This document shows, piece after piece, positions 25,358 through 34,250 of a stretch of DNA of 64,000 nucleotides. The notes below the pieces were generated by a model. It did not search any database. It was not told the origin of the DNA and saw only the letters and a list, made by a program, of their open reading frames with translations. Made by a program: the position numbers and the translations under genes. Where the stretch lies: assembly GCF_036227225.1 (NCBI RefSeq), contig NZ_CP109444.1, positions 9,281,501 through 9,345,500 on the forward strand, written 5' to 3'. Within the stretch, counting starts at the first letter, position 1. Every line of letters starts with the position of its first letter. The stretch is from Streptomyces sp. NBC_01478. GTDB taxonomy: Bacteria; Actinomycetota; Actinomycetes; Streptomycetales; Streptomycetaceae.

Positions 25358-26173
25358 TCAGTCGATCGCGTAACCGTCCCCGTACACCTTCCACTTGAGC
25401 GGTGTGTCCAGGTCGAGGTTGCCCGCCTTCAGGAACACCCGCTGGGCCGTCTCGACCCGGGTCACGTCGCTGTGCGCCTCCTCCTGCTTCATCGCCCAGA
25501 CACGGGCGTCGAGGAAGGCGTTGACATACGTCGTCTCGTTGCCGCCGTCCGTGGGTGTGGCCGCGTGTGTGCGTGCCCGGGCGCGGATGCCGCCGAAGCA
25601 GAGGGGGTCCGTGCCCGGGCCGTGCATGACCATCGCGTCGTAGTAGACGAACTGCCCGAGTGTGCCCACCCCGTCCTTCTTGGCACGCGCCACGGCCGGA
25701 TCGAAGTACCCGCGGTCCCGTTCGTCGCGCTGCGCCTTGCGGAACGCCGACGTCAGCGCGGCCTTCCGCCACGCCGCCGGGAAGCCCGGGGCCAGCCCCT
25801 CGTGCGAGGCGGTGCCGTCCACGGCGCGCAGCGCGGGCAGACAGCCGGCCAGCACATTGCCCGGAACCCGGTTCGTGTACAGCTCGACGAGGGCCAGCAT
25901 GTCGCCCGTACCGGAGCAGAAACCGATGATCCCGCCGGTGTAGCCGCGCCCGTCGCCGATGTCCTCGATGTACGGGTACTGCGCCTCCCAGTCCAGGGAG
26001 GAGTTCTCCGCGCTCGACACCAGCCGCATCGCGAGGTCTTTCTTCGCCGGGGCGTCGAGCCCCGTCGCACCTGCCGTCGCGGCATCGGCGGACGGCCACC
26101 GGCTCGCGATCGCCGCCGTACCGAGGGCTGCGAGCAGGGTGCGGCGGGTGGCTGTTCTTCGGAAGATCGGCAC
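25358..26173 (-). CDS. csn: secreted chitosanase, glycoside hydrolase family 46
   Basis: A 271-aa endo-chitosanase that hydrolyses partly deacetylated chitin outside the cell. A twin-arginine-type leader (TRRTLLAALGTAAIAS, cleavage near ADA-A) is followed by a catalytic domain closely resembling the Streptomyces N174 enzyme. The proton donor corresponds to Glu56 (SSAENSSLDW) and the catalytic base to Asp74 (EDIGDGRGYTGG). The C-terminal VFLKAGNLDLDTPLKWKVYG is also conserved. GTG start with GGAG seven bases upstream. It is monocistronic and convergent with the purine operon. Confidence 0.96.
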   Translation of the reverse strand: MPIFRRTATRRTLLAALGTAAIASRWPSADAATAGATGLDAPAKKDLAMRLVSSAENSSLDWEAQYPYIEDIGDGRGYTGGIIGFCSGTGDMLALVELYTNRVPGNVLAGCLPALRAVDGTASHEGLAPGFPAAWRKAALTSAFRKAQRDERDRGYFDPAVARAKKDGVGTLGQFVYYDAMVMHGPGTDPLCFGGIRARARTHAATPTDGGNETTYVNAFLDARVWAMKQEEAHSDVTRVETAQRVFLKAGNLDLDTPLKWKVYGDGYAID

Positions 26174-26269
26174 GCGGTTTCTCCAAGGCGGGCGCGGTAC
26201 ACGGCAACTGCGAAAGGCAGCCGAGACTCGCGCGTCAACTTGGGAGATGCGTGGGGTGGTGTTGGCAGG

Positions 26270-26866
26270 TCACTGTGAATTCCCGGGCCACGCCATGAGG
26301 TTGGCGAACAGCTCGGCCTGCTCGATGGCGTCGTCGAGGGCGTGGTGCGTGTGCCGTCGGCGGGAGAGCAGGTCGCGCGGCATGCTGCCTTTCGCCACGG
26401 CGCGCAGGGGCAGTCCGGCCTTCGTGGCGTACAGCGTCTTCATGTCGAGACAGCCGGAGTGCCCGAACGGGCTCGCGCCGGTGAAGCGGATCAGATACCA
26501 GTACAGGAACATCCAGTCGTACGACGCCGGGTAGCCGCACATCACCGGCTGCGCGCCCACGGCGACTTCACGCACCCAGTCGCCGAACTCGGCGAGAGCG
26601 GCGGCGGGTTCGGCTCCCTCGGTCCGCAGCCGGTCACGGTCGAGCCCGCTCACCGCCAGCGCCTCCGGCACGAACTCCTCGCTGATCGGCCGCAGTTCAC
26701 GGTAGAAGGTCAGCTTCTCCGGGTCCGCCGCGGTGAACCCCTCGGCGTCCTGCGTCCCGGCGACGGCCGCGCCGAGGCTCAGCATGGAGTACGGCCCCGG
26801 GATCGGGCCGTCGGCTTCGATGTCGAGGGAGATGTACAGGCTGGGTCTGACGCGGCGGGCGGACAT
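26270..26866 (-). CDS. DEDDh-type 3'-5' exonuclease
   Basis: A protein of about 198 aa in the DnaQ-like exonuclease superfamily. Exo I is LYISLDIEADGPIPG (Asp, Glu), Exo II includes GYPASYDWMFLYWYL (Asp), and Exo III is HHALDDAIEQAELFANL with the His of the DEDDh group. It would remove nucleotides from 3' ends of DNA or RNA using two metal ions; the specific substrate is unknown. The start is taken at 26866, as the GTG at 26887 only adds a short basic stretch. It lies between an AraC-type regulator and chitosanase, all on the minus strand, with no evident link. Confidence 0.82.
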   Translation of the reverse strand: MSARRVRPSLYISLDIEADGPIPGPYSMLSLGAAVAGTQDAEGFTAADPEKLTFYRELRPISEEFVPEALAVSGLDRDRLRTEGAEPAAALAEFGDWVREVAVGAQPVMCGYPASYDWMFLYWYLIRFTGASPFGHSGCLDMKTLYATKAGLPLRAVAKGSMPRDLLSRRRHTHHALDDAIEQAELFANLMAWPGNSQ

Positions 26867-26909
26867 GGCCCGCAGTTTGACAGCCACGGCCGCTGCCCTG
26901 CATCCGGAT

Positions 26910-27701
26910 TCAGCCGCCCCGGACTGCCTGACAGGGGCTGACCGCGGGAAGCCGGCCGGTCAGGAACGAGCGGGGTGGGACACCCATCAGGGTGCGGAAG
27001 TCGGTCGTCATGTGCGACTGGTCGAAGTAGCCGGCGGCGGCGGCCAGTTCGGACCAGCCGGCGCTGCCCGCCCGGGCGGCGAGGGTGCGGATCCGGTCGA
27101 TACGGGCGTAGTGCTTCGGGGAGACACCGACACCGTCGGTGAACAGGTTCCGCAACTGGCGTTCACTGACGGCCAGTTCCCGGGCAACGTCCCGTACCTG
27201 TGCGGGCGCCCGGTCCATCCGCACGGACAACGCCTCGACGGCCGCCCGCAGCAGTGCTGTCCGGGCCGGATCCGCCGGACTGGCCAGCAGCCCCGGCAGC
27301 ACCTCGGCGATGCGTGGCAGCGCCTCCCGCGGGTCCAGCCACCGCACCTCACGGGCGAACCGGCGGGCCGCGCCGCCCGGCAGGTCGTCCAGCGGCACCA
27401 CCCGGCCGACCAGTCCGGCGGCCGCGACACCCAGCAGGGGCCGGGCCGTACCCGGTGCGAGGCGCAGCTCCACACACTCGATGTGGGCCTTCCCCTCGTG
27501 GTAGGCCGCCCGCACCCGTGGTCCGACGGCGAGGACGTCACGCCGCCCGTCCCCCGTCACCCGCAGGACCACCTTGACCACCGCGTCCGGAAGCTGGACG
27601 AACGTCCCCTCGGGCGGCTCGCTGAAGGACATGGTCCGCACCTCGGCGATCCACGGGCGCAACGCCGCGGGTGTGGTCGGGAGTGGCTCGGCGATGGTCA
27701 T
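26910..27701 (-). CDS. AraC-family transcriptional regulator
   Basis: A 263-aa regulator. The N-terminal half is an AraC-type sensor domain, and the C-terminal half contains both helix-turn-helix motifs: VRDVARELAVSERQLRNLFT and the later AAAAGYFDQSHMTTDFRTLM, followed by GVPPRSFL. AAAGG precedes the ATG by about six bases. It is divergent from an NmrA-like oxidoreductase gene across about 100 bp, a common arrangement for self-contained AraC/NmrA pairs. It therefore likely controls that gene. Inducer unknown. Confidence 0.88.
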   Translation of the reverse strand: MTIAEPLPTTPAALRPWIAEVRTMSFSEPPEGTFVQLPDAVVKVVLRVTGDGRRDVLAVGPRVRAAYHEGKAHIECVELRLAPGTARPLLGVAAAGLVGRVVPLDDLPGGAARRFAREVRWLDPREALPRIAEVLPGLLASPADPARTALLRAAVEALSVRMDRAPAQVRDVARELAVSERQLRNLFTDGVGVSPKHYARIDRIRTLAARAGSAGWSELAAAAGYFDQSHMTTDFRTLMGVPPRSFLTGRLPAVSPCQAVRGG

Positions 27702-27803
27702 CGGCACCTTTCCACCGTAAGGGACCGGGGCCGCCGTCACAGCGGGCCGGCCGTGCCGGAATTTCCAAGAGCCGAGCGCCCCGGCGGGCCCACCGTGGAC
27801 CAC

Positions 27804-28658
27804 ATGATTCTGGTGACGGGTGCCACGGGCACCATCGGAAGTGACGTCGTACGACAACTGGCCGAGCACGGCGCGAAGGTGCGCGCGCTGACCCGTGAAC
27901 CGGCGAAGGCGCGGCTGCCCGCCGGGGTGGAGGTGGTGCGCGGGGACTACGGCGAACCGGCGTCCCTGGACGCCGCGTTGGCCGGTGCGACGGCCGCGTT
28001 CCTGCTCCGTCCGCCCGGCCCGGACGAGGGACAGGACGCGGCACTGGTCGCCGCGGCGCAGGCCGCGGGTGTGGGCCGGCTGGTGAAGCTCTCCGCCATC
28101 GGGACCGGCGATTCCGCTTCCGGGCCCTCCGGGCAGTGGCACGTGGACGGCGAGCGGGCCGTGCGGGACAGCGGGCTCGACTGGACGGTGCTGCGGCCGT
28201 CGTCGTTCGCCTCCAACACGCTGACCTGGCTCCCGGCCCTCCGGGCGGGCGAGCCGGTGCCCAACATGACCGGGGACGGCGCGTCGGGCGTGATCGACCC
28301 GCGGGACATCGCCGAGGTGGCGGTGCGGGCGCTGCTCGACGCCGGGCACGAGGGGCGGACGTACATCCTCACCGGCCCCGAGGCGATCACCGTTCCCGGC
28401 CAGGCCGCCGTGCTCGCCGAGGTTCTCGGCCGCCCGGTCCCGGTCCGGAACCTGTCCCCGGACGGGACCCGCGCCTTCCTCCGTACGGCCTGGGGCATGG
28501 ACGAGATCGGGGCGGCCGGTGCGGTGACCGGCCTGGCGTTCGTCCGGGCCGGCGGCAACGAGGTCGTCACCGATGACGTACGCGAGGTCCTGGGCCGCCC
28601 GGCGCGGACCTACCGGGAGTGGGCCCAGGACCACAGGGCGGCGTTCGAGGAGGGGTGA
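27804..28658 (+). CDS. NmrA-like NAD(P)-binding protein
   Basis: A 284-aa atypical short-chain dehydrogenase. ILVTGATGTIGSDVVRQLAE is the nucleotide-binding GxxGxxG motif; ALTREPAKARLPAGVEVVRG and DWTVLRPSSFASNTLTW fit the NmrA/YtfG subgroup, which includes quinone reductases and redox-sensor proteins. Lack of a clear YxxxK pair suggests either a quinone-oxidoreductase-like or a sensory role. The start may be ATG 27804 or GTG 27795. It is divergent from the AraC-family regulator gene, its probable controller. Confidence 0.85.
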   Translation: MILVTGATGTIGSDVVRQLAEHGAKVRALTREPAKARLPAGVEVVRGDYGEPASLDAALAGATAAFLLRPPGPDEGQDAALVAAAQAAGVGRLVKLSAIGTGDSASGPSGQWHVDGERAVRDSGLDWTVLRPSSFASNTLTWLPALRAGEPVPNMTGDGASGVIDPRDIAEVAVRALLDAGHEGRTYILTGPEAITVPGQAAVLAEVLGRPVPVRNLSPDGTRAFLRTAWGMDEIGAAGAVTGLAFVRAGGNEVVTDDVREVLGRPARTYREWAQDHRAAFEEG

Positions 28659-28678
28659 TCCGAGCGGCGGCGGGGGCG

Positions 28679-30103
28679 TCAGTCGCGCCCTCGCAGTGTT
28701 GCCGCCGCCAGGGCCAGCGCTCCCGCAGCGATCAAGGCCGCGACCCGGAAGGCGAGTCGGTACCCCTCCGCGGTCGCCGGGATCAACTCCGCACCCCTGG
28801 CCAGCAGTCCGTCGGTTCGTTCCGCCGCCAGTGTCGACAGCACTGCCAGGCCCAGTGAACCACCCACCACCTGTGTGGTGTTGAAGAGGCCGGAGGCCAG
28901 TCCCGCGTCCTCCTCCCGTGCTCCCGACATGGCGAGCCCGGTCAGTGCGGGCATCGCGGCGGCGAAGCCGGCGGCCAGCAGGAGCAGCGCGGGCAGCACG
29001 TCCTGGACGTAGGAGCCGTCGGCCGGGGCGCGGCCCAGCAGGGCCATGCCGGCGATGATCAGGACCAGCCCGACCAGCAGTACCCGGTAGGCGCCGAAGC
29101 GGCCGATGGTCCGGGCCGACAGGCCCAGCATCAGGACGCCGATCGCGACCGGCGCCGGCAGGAACGCCGTGCCGGTGAGCAACTCGCCGAAGCCCAGCAC
29201 GCGTTGGGCGTACAACGCGCCGATGAACTGGAAGCCGAACATCGTGCCGATCATCAGGATCTGCACGGCGTTCGCGCCGGTCAGCAGTCGGGAGCGGAAC
29301 AGTCTCAGGCGGAGCAGCGGGCGGGCCGCCCGGGCCTGGCGGACGGTGAACGCCACGAACAGGGCCAGGGCGAGGGCCGTCAGGAGCAGAGTGGCGGTGA
29401 GGGAGCGGTCACCGGTGCCGACGATCACGTACACCGTGAGCATCAGCGCGCCGGTGATCAGCGCGGCCCCCGGATAGTCGGCGCCGCTGCCGAGCCCGGA
29501 ACCCCGCTCCGGGGCGAGGACGCGGACGGCCGCCAGCCACGCCACGATCCCGATCGGCAGGTTGATCAGGAAGATCCAGTGCCAGTTCAGGGCCTGGGTC
29601 AGCGCCCCGCCGAGGAAGGTGCCGAGCGCCCCGCCCCCGGCGCCGACCGCGCTGAACACCGCGATCGCGCGGGCCAGTTCACGCGGCTCGGGGAAGAGGG
29701 CGACCAGCATCCCGAGGACCACCGCCGAGGCCATCGCCCCGCCGACGCCCTGCACCGCCCGGGCCGCGATCAGCATCCCCTCACTCGTCGCGACCCCGCA
29801 CAGCACGGACGCCGCGGTGAACACGGCGAGCCCCGCCGTGAACATCCGTTTGCGGCCCACCAGATCGCCCAACCGGCCGACGAGCAGCAGCAGTCCGCCG
29901 AACGGGATCAGATAGGCGTTGACGACCCAGGCGAGCCCCGGCTCCGAGAAACCGAGATCGCTCTGGATCGCCGGCATGGCGACCGTGACGATGTTGCCGT
30001 CCAGGATCGTCATCAGCGTCCCCGCGCACAGGACGACGAGGGACGCCCAGCGGGAGTACGTTCGTTCCAGCCCTCGCGGCGGTGACGCGGACAGGGTCGA
30101 CAT
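28679..30103 (-). CDS. DHA2-type MFS drug/solute exporter
   Basis: A 474-aa major facilitator with about 14 membrane spans. LVVLCAGTLMTILDGNIVTV is motif D1/C-like of the 14-TMS drug:proton antiporters, and GRLGDLVGRKRMF is motif A. It most likely exports a toxic or antibiotic compound. The start at 30103 has GGAGG nine bases upstream; the frame upstream to 30178 is not needed. It is divergent from an HxlR-type regulator gene 101 bp away, forming a classical efflux pump and repressor pair. Substrate unknown. Confidence 0.92.
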   Translation of the reverse strand: MSTLSASPPRGLERTYSRWASLVVLCAGTLMTILDGNIVTVAMPAIQSDLGFSEPGLAWVVNAYLIPFGGLLLLVGRLGDLVGRKRMFTAGLAVFTAASVLCGVATSEGMLIAARAVQGVGGAMASAVVLGMLVALFPEPRELARAIAVFSAVGAGGGALGTFLGGALTQALNWHWIFLINLPIGIVAWLAAVRVLAPERGSGLGSGADYPGAALITGALMLTVYVIVGTGDRSLTATLLLTALALALFVAFTVRQARAARPLLRLRLFRSRLLTGANAVQILMIGTMFGFQFIGALYAQRVLGFGELLTGTAFLPAPVAIGVLMLGLSARTIGRFGAYRVLLVGLVLIIAGMALLGRAPADGSYVQDVLPALLLLAAGFAAAMPALTGLAMSGAREEDAGLASGLFNTTQVVGGSLGLAVLSTLAAERTDGLLARGAELIPATAEGYRLAFRVAALIAAGALALAAATLRGRD

Positions 30104-30134
30104 GGCTCGTGGCCTCCAAAGTTCTCCGTAGTGC

Positions 30135-30150
30135 CTATAAGGGCACGACT
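30135..30150. promoter_or_regulatory. small inverted repeat between MFS and HxlR genes
   Basis: Around 30134-30150 GTGCC-TATAAG-GGCAC is an interrupted palindrome within the 101-bp divergent space. It lies about 30-45 bp upstream of the exporter gene and is a candidate HxlR operator; arms are only five bases. Confidence 0.35.
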
Positions 30151-30204
30151 TGTAACGGAGTACATCGTGAGGAACCATGGAGGCCCTCGTAAGGAGGCAC
30201 GTGG

Positions 30205-30594
30205 ATGTCCCAAGGGAACACCGGTGTTACCGCCCAGGTCGTGAACGCACACGCCTGTCCGGTCCGCGAAGTTCTTGACAGGGTCTCCGGCAAATGGAGC
30301 GTGCAGATCCTGGTCGCGGCGGCCCACGGCCCCATCCGCTTCACCGAGTTGGAGCGGAGCATCGAAGGCATCAGCCGCCGCATGCTGACCCTCACCCTGC
30401 GCAACCTGGAGCGCGACGGACTCGTCACCCGCACCGTGCACCCCACGGTGCCACCGAAGGTCGAGTACGAACTCACCCCGGTGGCGCAGGAGTTGCACGA
30501 GACCCTGCTACGGCTGACGGACTGGGCCGAGCGCAATCGCGTCTACATCGCGGAGTCCCGCGCGGCCTACGACACCGAGCGCGAGCCGGCGTAG
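30205..30594 (+). CDS. HxlR-family winged-helix regulator
   Basis: A 129-aa regulator. CPVREVLDRVSGKWSVQILV, RFTELERSIEGISRRMLTLT and LRNLERDGLVTRTVHPTVPP, followed by KVEYELTPVAQEL, is the complete HxlR winged helix, including the N-terminal Cys that senses electrophiles in several members. AAGGAGG lies upstream of the ATG. Divergent from the MFS exporter gene, which it probably represses. Redox or electrophile sensing is family knowledge, not shown here. Confidence 0.92.
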   Translation: MSQGNTGVTAQVVNAHACPVREVLDRVSGKWSVQILVAAAHGPIRFTELERSIEGISRRMLTLTLRNLERDGLVTRTVHPTVPPKVEYELTPVAQELHETLLRLTDWAERNRVYIAESRAAYDTEREPA

Positions 30595-30601
30595 CCGCCG
30601 C

Positions 30602-31024
30602 TCACAACCCGAACAGACCCGGATTCGTCGTCAACTTCTTGAAGAAATCCTGTGGTTGGGCGACCAGCCTGCGTTCCTTGAGGTCCAGCAGCCCGCCGAC
30701 CGACGCGGCCTCGGCGGAGACCGTGCCGTCCGCCTTGGTGATCGTCTGCAGGACCCGGAACGTCTTGCCCTCGCCCCACTCGAAGACGCAACTCACCTCG
30801 ACGTCCTCGCCCGCGCGCAGCTCGCGGAGATAGCGGACGGTCGTCTCCAGGACGACCGGCGCGACCTCTTGGGCGAGCAACTCGGCCTGGCCCACCCCCG
30901 CCGCCTGCAACAACGCCCAGCGGGCGTGCTCCGCGTACTGGAGATACACGCTCTGATTGAGGTGTCCCAGGCTGTCGGTCTCGTACCCGCGGACGGTCAC
31001 CGGGACGGAAAACGGCTCGCTCAC
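30602..31024 (-). CDS. hotdog-fold acyl-CoA thioesterase
   Basis: A 140-aa thioesterase of the 4HBT/YbgC group. The start VTVRGYETDSLGHLNQSVYL with Asp and His-x-N in the active-site helix is diagnostic (most relatives have D-xx-GHVNN). LETTVRYLRELRAGEDVEVS and the C-terminal strand pattern complete the hotdog fold. It would hydrolyse an acyl- or aryl-CoA thioester. GTG at 31024 is preferred because AAGGGA stands upstream; 31042 is an alternative. It converges on the HxlR gene with only seven bases between the stops. Substrate unknown. Confidence 0.88.
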   Translation of the reverse strand: MSEPFSVPVTVRGYETDSLGHLNQSVYLQYAEHARWALLQAAGVGQAELLAQEVAPVVLETTVRYLRELRAGEDVEVSCVFEWGEGKTFRVLQTITKADGTVSAEAASVGGLLDLKERRLVAQPQDFFKKLTTNPGLFGL

Positions 31025-31079
31025 TGCGTTCCCTTCTCGCACTGATGGACGATCTGCCCTCCCGATCTTGGCATGTCCC

Positions 31080-31709
31080 TCAGGTCCTTCGCGGTGAGGC
31101 CAGCAGATAACTCGCCCCCGTTCGCGGCTCGTTGTGCTCGCTCACCTGCCAGCCCGCCCGCTCCAGCGTCCCCGCACAGGCGCGCAGCGCCGCCCCGTCC
31201 GGGTCGCGTACGGCGACCGCCTCCGGCTGCGGGGTCGTCCGCACCCGGTAGCCCTCGGCGTCCGGCCCGGCGGGCCGGTGCCCGGCGGCCTCCAGGGCGA
31301 GCGCGGCGGCCCGCACCAGATGCGTGCGCTCCCAGCCGCACGGCCGCTCCACGGAGCCGTCCGGGTTCGTCATGCGGCGCAGCTCCAGCAACCCCTGCCA
31401 GGCGCTGTGCACTTCACGGGTGCGGGCCGGACCGGTGACGACCGCCGTCTCCTCGCCGCCGATGCGCGCGGCGAACACCCCGGCGGTCGTGGGCACTTCC
31501 ACGACGGGCTCGGGAACTTCCGGTGGAGACTCCCGTGTGCGATGGCCCGCCGGGGTCAGGAAGTGGTCGTGCGGCGGGCGCGGGTGCCGGAACGCGAGCC
31601 CTCGCTTCACCAGCGCGGCGAGCTGCGTCTCCGTACCCCGCAGCCGGCCGGTGACGGGGTCGGCGGCGTCGATGACACGCCGTTGCGCGGCGGTCGGCGG
31701 TCGTGTCAC
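31080..31709 (-). CDS. hypothetical protein with possible winged-helix start
   Basis: A 209-aa protein I do not recognise as a named family. The N-terminus (TAAQRRVIDAADPVTGRLRG, TETQLAALVKRGLAFRHPR, then FLTPAGHRTR) has the helix-helix-wing rhythm of a DNA-binding winged helix. The middle to C-terminus mixes strands and helices (GVFAARIGGEETAVVTGPAR; RTHLVRAAALALEAAGHRP; GASYLLASPRRT). Normal codon bias supports it being a gene. It stands between a thioesterase and a histidine phosphatase gene, all on the minus strand. A regulatory role is conjecture. Confidence 0.6.
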   Translation of the reverse strand: MTRPPTAAQRRVIDAADPVTGRLRGTETQLAALVKRGLAFRHPRPPHDHFLTPAGHRTRESPPEVPEPVVEVPTTAGVFAARIGGEETAVVTGPARTREVHSAWQGLLELRRMTNPDGSVERPCGWERTHLVRAAALALEAAGHRPAGPDAEGYRVRTTPQPEAVAVRDPDGAALRACAGTLERAGWQVSEHNEPRTGASYLLASPRRT

Positions 31710-31780
31710 GGCGTGCTCCTCCCCATGGATCGCTGCGTACGAGGGCCGGGATCAATGCGTCCGGGCGACTCGTTCGAAGG

Positions 31781-32380
31781 CTACGACGGGGGTCTGACAT
31801 TCCACGCCGAGATCACCGGCCGCCCGTGTTCCGTGCTCAGCCGGCACAGCGTCCCGGTCGCGAGCTGGAACAGCGCCCCGTCCGACGGCGGCAGTCCGAG
31901 CCGCCGCGCCGTGAGGACCCGTAGGAAATGTCCGTGTGCCACCAGGACGACCACGCCCTCGGTGTTCGCGAGCGCCGCGTCGACCTCGGCCAGCACGCGG
32001 TCGGCGCGCCGGCCCACCTGGTCCGGGCTCTCCCCGGGATGGTCCGGCGGCCCGGGCGCCACCCCGTCGGTGAACAGGAACCAGTCCGGCCGGGTGCGCT
32101 GGATCTCGACGGTCGTGATCCCCTCGTAGCCGCCGTAGTCCCACTCCCGCAGATCCACGTCGACACGTACGTCCGTCAGGCCGATCAGCTCGGCGGTCTC
32201 CCGCGCCCGCTGCAAGGGGCTGACGAACGCGGCGCCGACCCGGTGCGAGCGGATCAGCGGGACAAGGCCGCGTGCCTCCTCCCGCCCCTTGGCGGTCAGC
32301 GGGACATCGGTCCAGCCGGTGTGCCGCCCCGACCGGGACCATTCGGTCTCTCCGTGCCGTACGAGGAAAAGATCACCCAT
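31781..32380 (-). CDS. histidine phosphatase family protein
   Basis: A 199-aa phosphoglycerate-mutase-like phosphatase. The N-terminal LFLVRHGETEWSRSGRHTGW is the RHG motif with the phospho-accepting His; the second catalytic His lies in VVLVAHGHFLRVLTARRLG. Arg in FVSPLQRARETAELIG and the acid in REWDYGGYEG complete the site. Members dephosphorylate sugar phosphates or small metabolites. It follows a HAD-like gene by only three bases on the minus strand, so the two are probably one transcript. Substrate unknown. Confidence 0.9.
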   Translation of the reverse strand: MGDLFLVRHGETEWSRSGRHTGWTDVPLTAKGREEARGLVPLIRSHRVGAAFVSPLQRARETAELIGLTDVRVDVDLREWDYGGYEGITTVEIQRTRPDWFLFTDGVAPGPPDHPGESPDQVGRRADRVLAEVDAALANTEGVVVLVAHGHFLRVLTARRLGLPPSDGALFQLATGTLCRLSTEHGRPVISAWNVRPPS

Positions 32381-32383
32381 ACC

Positions 32384-32917
32384 TCACAGGCTATGGGCCC
32401 ACTGCTCCAACGTCGCGAAATCGGTCTCGCGCAGTCCCTTGCGCGGGTTCACCTGGAGCAGCAGCGCCGGCCCGTCGTGGTGTACCTCCACATGCCTCAC
32501 GTCCCGGTCGGTGATCATGTCGTCGGCCCAGACGAAGGGCCGCCCCGCCGCCCAGGCCACGATCTGGCGGGTCTTCCAGTAGAGGCCGTCCGGGTCCCTG
32601 GTGAACAGTTGGGTGAACTCGATCACCGGCAGGTCGCCGGGGAGCCCGACCGCCGGCGCGATCAGCTCGTTGGCCTGGTGCATCCAGGTGGTGGCCCAGG
32701 CGGGCTCGTACGGCAGCGCCAGTATTCGCTCGCCGTGCCCCGGGTGGAGCCGCACCCGCAGCCCCCGCCGCAGTCGCCGGGTGCCCGGCTTCTGCCGGGC
32801 CGACCAGTTCGCCGGCCAGAGCCGGTGGGTGACATAGCCGCGATGGCGCAGGAACCGGGCGCCGTACGGGTTCAGGGGGCCGTCGACGTCGAGGAGCAGT
32901 AAAGGGAGGTCCGTCAT
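32384..32917 (-). CDS. HAD-like hypothetical protein
   Basis: A 177-aa protein beginning LPLLLLDVDGPLNPYG, a DxDG-type motif I as in haloacid dehalogenase-like hydrolases. A late acidic pair in PFVWADDMITDRDVRHVEVH could be motif IV. The intervening cap differs from well-known HAD subfamilies (YEPAWATTWMHQANELIAPA). It is found in actinomycetes as a conserved protein of unknown role. It lies three bases upstream of the histidine phosphatase gene, suggesting joint phosphate-ester metabolism, which is inference. No Shine-Dalgarno is obvious before the ATG. Confidence 0.72.
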   Translation of the reverse strand: MTDLPLLLLDVDGPLNPYGARFLRHRGYVTHRLWPANWSARQKPGTRRLRRGLRVRLHPGHGERILALPYEPAWATTWMHQANELIAPAVGLPGDLPVIEFTQLFTRDPDGLYWKTRQIVAWAAGRPFVWADDMITDRDVRHVEVHHDGPALLLQVNPRKGLRETDFATLEQWAHSL

Positions 32918-32953
32918 GCGGAGGAGCTACCCAGGGCGGGGCGAAGGTATCTG

Positions 32954-34162
32954 TTACTGGCGATACCCGCCGAGGAACCGCCCGATCCGCCCGATCGCGG
33001 CCTCCAGGTCGTCCGCGTACGGCAGCGTGAGGATGCGGAAGTGGTCCGGGGTGGGCCAGTTGAAGCCGGTGCCCTGGACCACCTGGATCTTCTCCCGGAG
33101 CAGCAGGTCCAGGACGAACTTCTCGTCGTCGTGGATCTTGTGCACCTTGGGGTCGAGCCGCGGGAACGCGTACAGGGCGCCCTTCGGCTTCACGCAGGAC
33201 ACCCCGGGGATCTCGTTCAGTTTCTCCCACACCACGTTGCGCTGTTCGTGCAGTCGCCCGCCGGGGACGGTCAGATCGCGGATGGACTGACGGCCGCCGA
33301 GCGCGGCCTGGATGGCGTACTGCGCGGGCGCGTTGGGGCACAGCCGCATGGAGGCCAGCATCGTCAGGCCCTCCAGGTAGTTCTTGGCGTGCTGCTTCGG
33401 GCCCGTGACCACCAGCCAGCCCGAGCGGAAGCCGGCCACCCGGTACGTCTTCGACAGGCCGCAGAAGGTGAGGACGACCAGGTCGGGGGCGAGGGCCGCG
33501 GCCGAGTGGTGCACGGCGTCGTCGTAGAGGATCTGGTCGTAGATCTCGTCGGCGAAGACCATCAGGCCGTGTCGGCGGGCGAGGTCGAGGATGCCCTCGA
33601 CGATCTCCTTGGGGTAGACGGCGCCGGTGGGGTTGTTCGGGTTGATGATGACGACGGCCTTGGTGCGGTCGGTGATCTTCGCCGCCATGTCGTCCAAGTC
33701 GGGGTACCAGTCGGCCTGTTCGTCGCAGAGGTAATGGACCGCCTTGCCGCCGGAGAGGGTCGTCACCGCCGTCCAGAGCGGGAAGTCCGGGGCGGGGATG
33801 AGGATTTCGTCGCCGTCCTCCAGCAGTGCCTGTACGGCCATGGAGACCAGCTCGGAGACGCCGTTGCCCAGGAACACGTCGTCCACGTCGACTTCGAGAC
33901 CCAGGGTCTGGTAGCGCTGGGCGACCGCGCGACGGGCCGAGAGGATGCCGCGCGAGTCCGTGTAGCCGTGAGCCTGGGGGAGCATCCGGATCATGTCCTG
34001 GATGATCTCCTCGGGCGCCTCGAAGCCGAAGAGCGCGGGGTTGCCGGTGTTCAGGCGCAGGACGCTGTGGCCCGCCTCCTCCAGTGCGTTGGCGTGCTCG
34101 ATCACCGGACCGCGGATCTCGTAACAGACCTCGCTGAGCTTGCTCGACTGCCGGAACTCCAT
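32954..34162 (-). CDS. PLP-dependent aminotransferase, class I/II (AlaA-like)
   Basis: A 402-aa fold-type I aminotransferase. The start MEFRQSSKLSEVCYEIRGP with NALEEAGHSVLRLNTGNPALF resembles glutamate-pyruvate aminotransferases (AlaA/AlaT). VIINPNNPTGAVYPKE is the PLP/carboxylate loop; the Schiff-base Lys lies in FCGLSKTYRVAGFRSGW; RILTLPYADDLE holds the substrate-binding Arg. GAGGG lies five bases before the chosen ATG. It is divergent from a HxlR-type regulator, with two spaced palindromes between them. Likely role is transfer between glutamate and pyruvate or related keto acids. Confidence 0.92.
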   Translation of the reverse strand: MEFRQSSKLSEVCYEIRGPVIEHANALEEAGHSVLRLNTGNPALFGFEAPEEIIQDMIRMLPQAHGYTDSRGILSARRAVAQRYQTLGLEVDVDDVFLGNGVSELVSMAVQALLEDGDEILIPAPDFPLWTAVTTLSGGKAVHYLCDEQADWYPDLDDMAAKITDRTKAVVIINPNNPTGAVYPKEIVEGILDLARRHGLMVFADEIYDQILYDDAVHHSAAALAPDLVVLTFCGLSKTYRVAGFRSGWLVVTGPKQHAKNYLEGLTMLASMRLCPNAPAQYAIQAALGGRQSIRDLTVPGGRLHEQRNVVWEKLNEIPGVSCVKPKGALYAFPRLDPKVHKIHDDEKFVLDLLLREKIQVVQGTGFNWPTPDHFRILTLPYADDLEAAIGRIGRFLGGYRQ

Positions 34163-34193
34163 TGCGCCCTCGCCCCATCGGGTTCGTGTGTTG

Positions 34194-34243
34194 CTTGGTT
34201 TTACCAAGTGTGAGCTTGGAAAGTCCAACAACATGTCTAGACT
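34194..34243. promoter_or_regulatory. twin palindromes and leaderless promoter of the HxlR-type gene
   Basis: CTTGGT-TTT-ACCAAG (34194-34208) and TTGGA-AAG-TCCAA (34216-34228) have centres 34201 and 34222, exactly 21 bp apart. On the + strand the second overlaps a -35-like TTGGAA (34216-34221); 16 bp on is -10 TAGACT (34238-34243), which places transcription start at or next to the ATG at 34251. This is a convincing autoregulatory operator that could also control the divergent aminotransferase. Confidence 0.75.
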
Positions 34244-34250
34244 GCGTCGC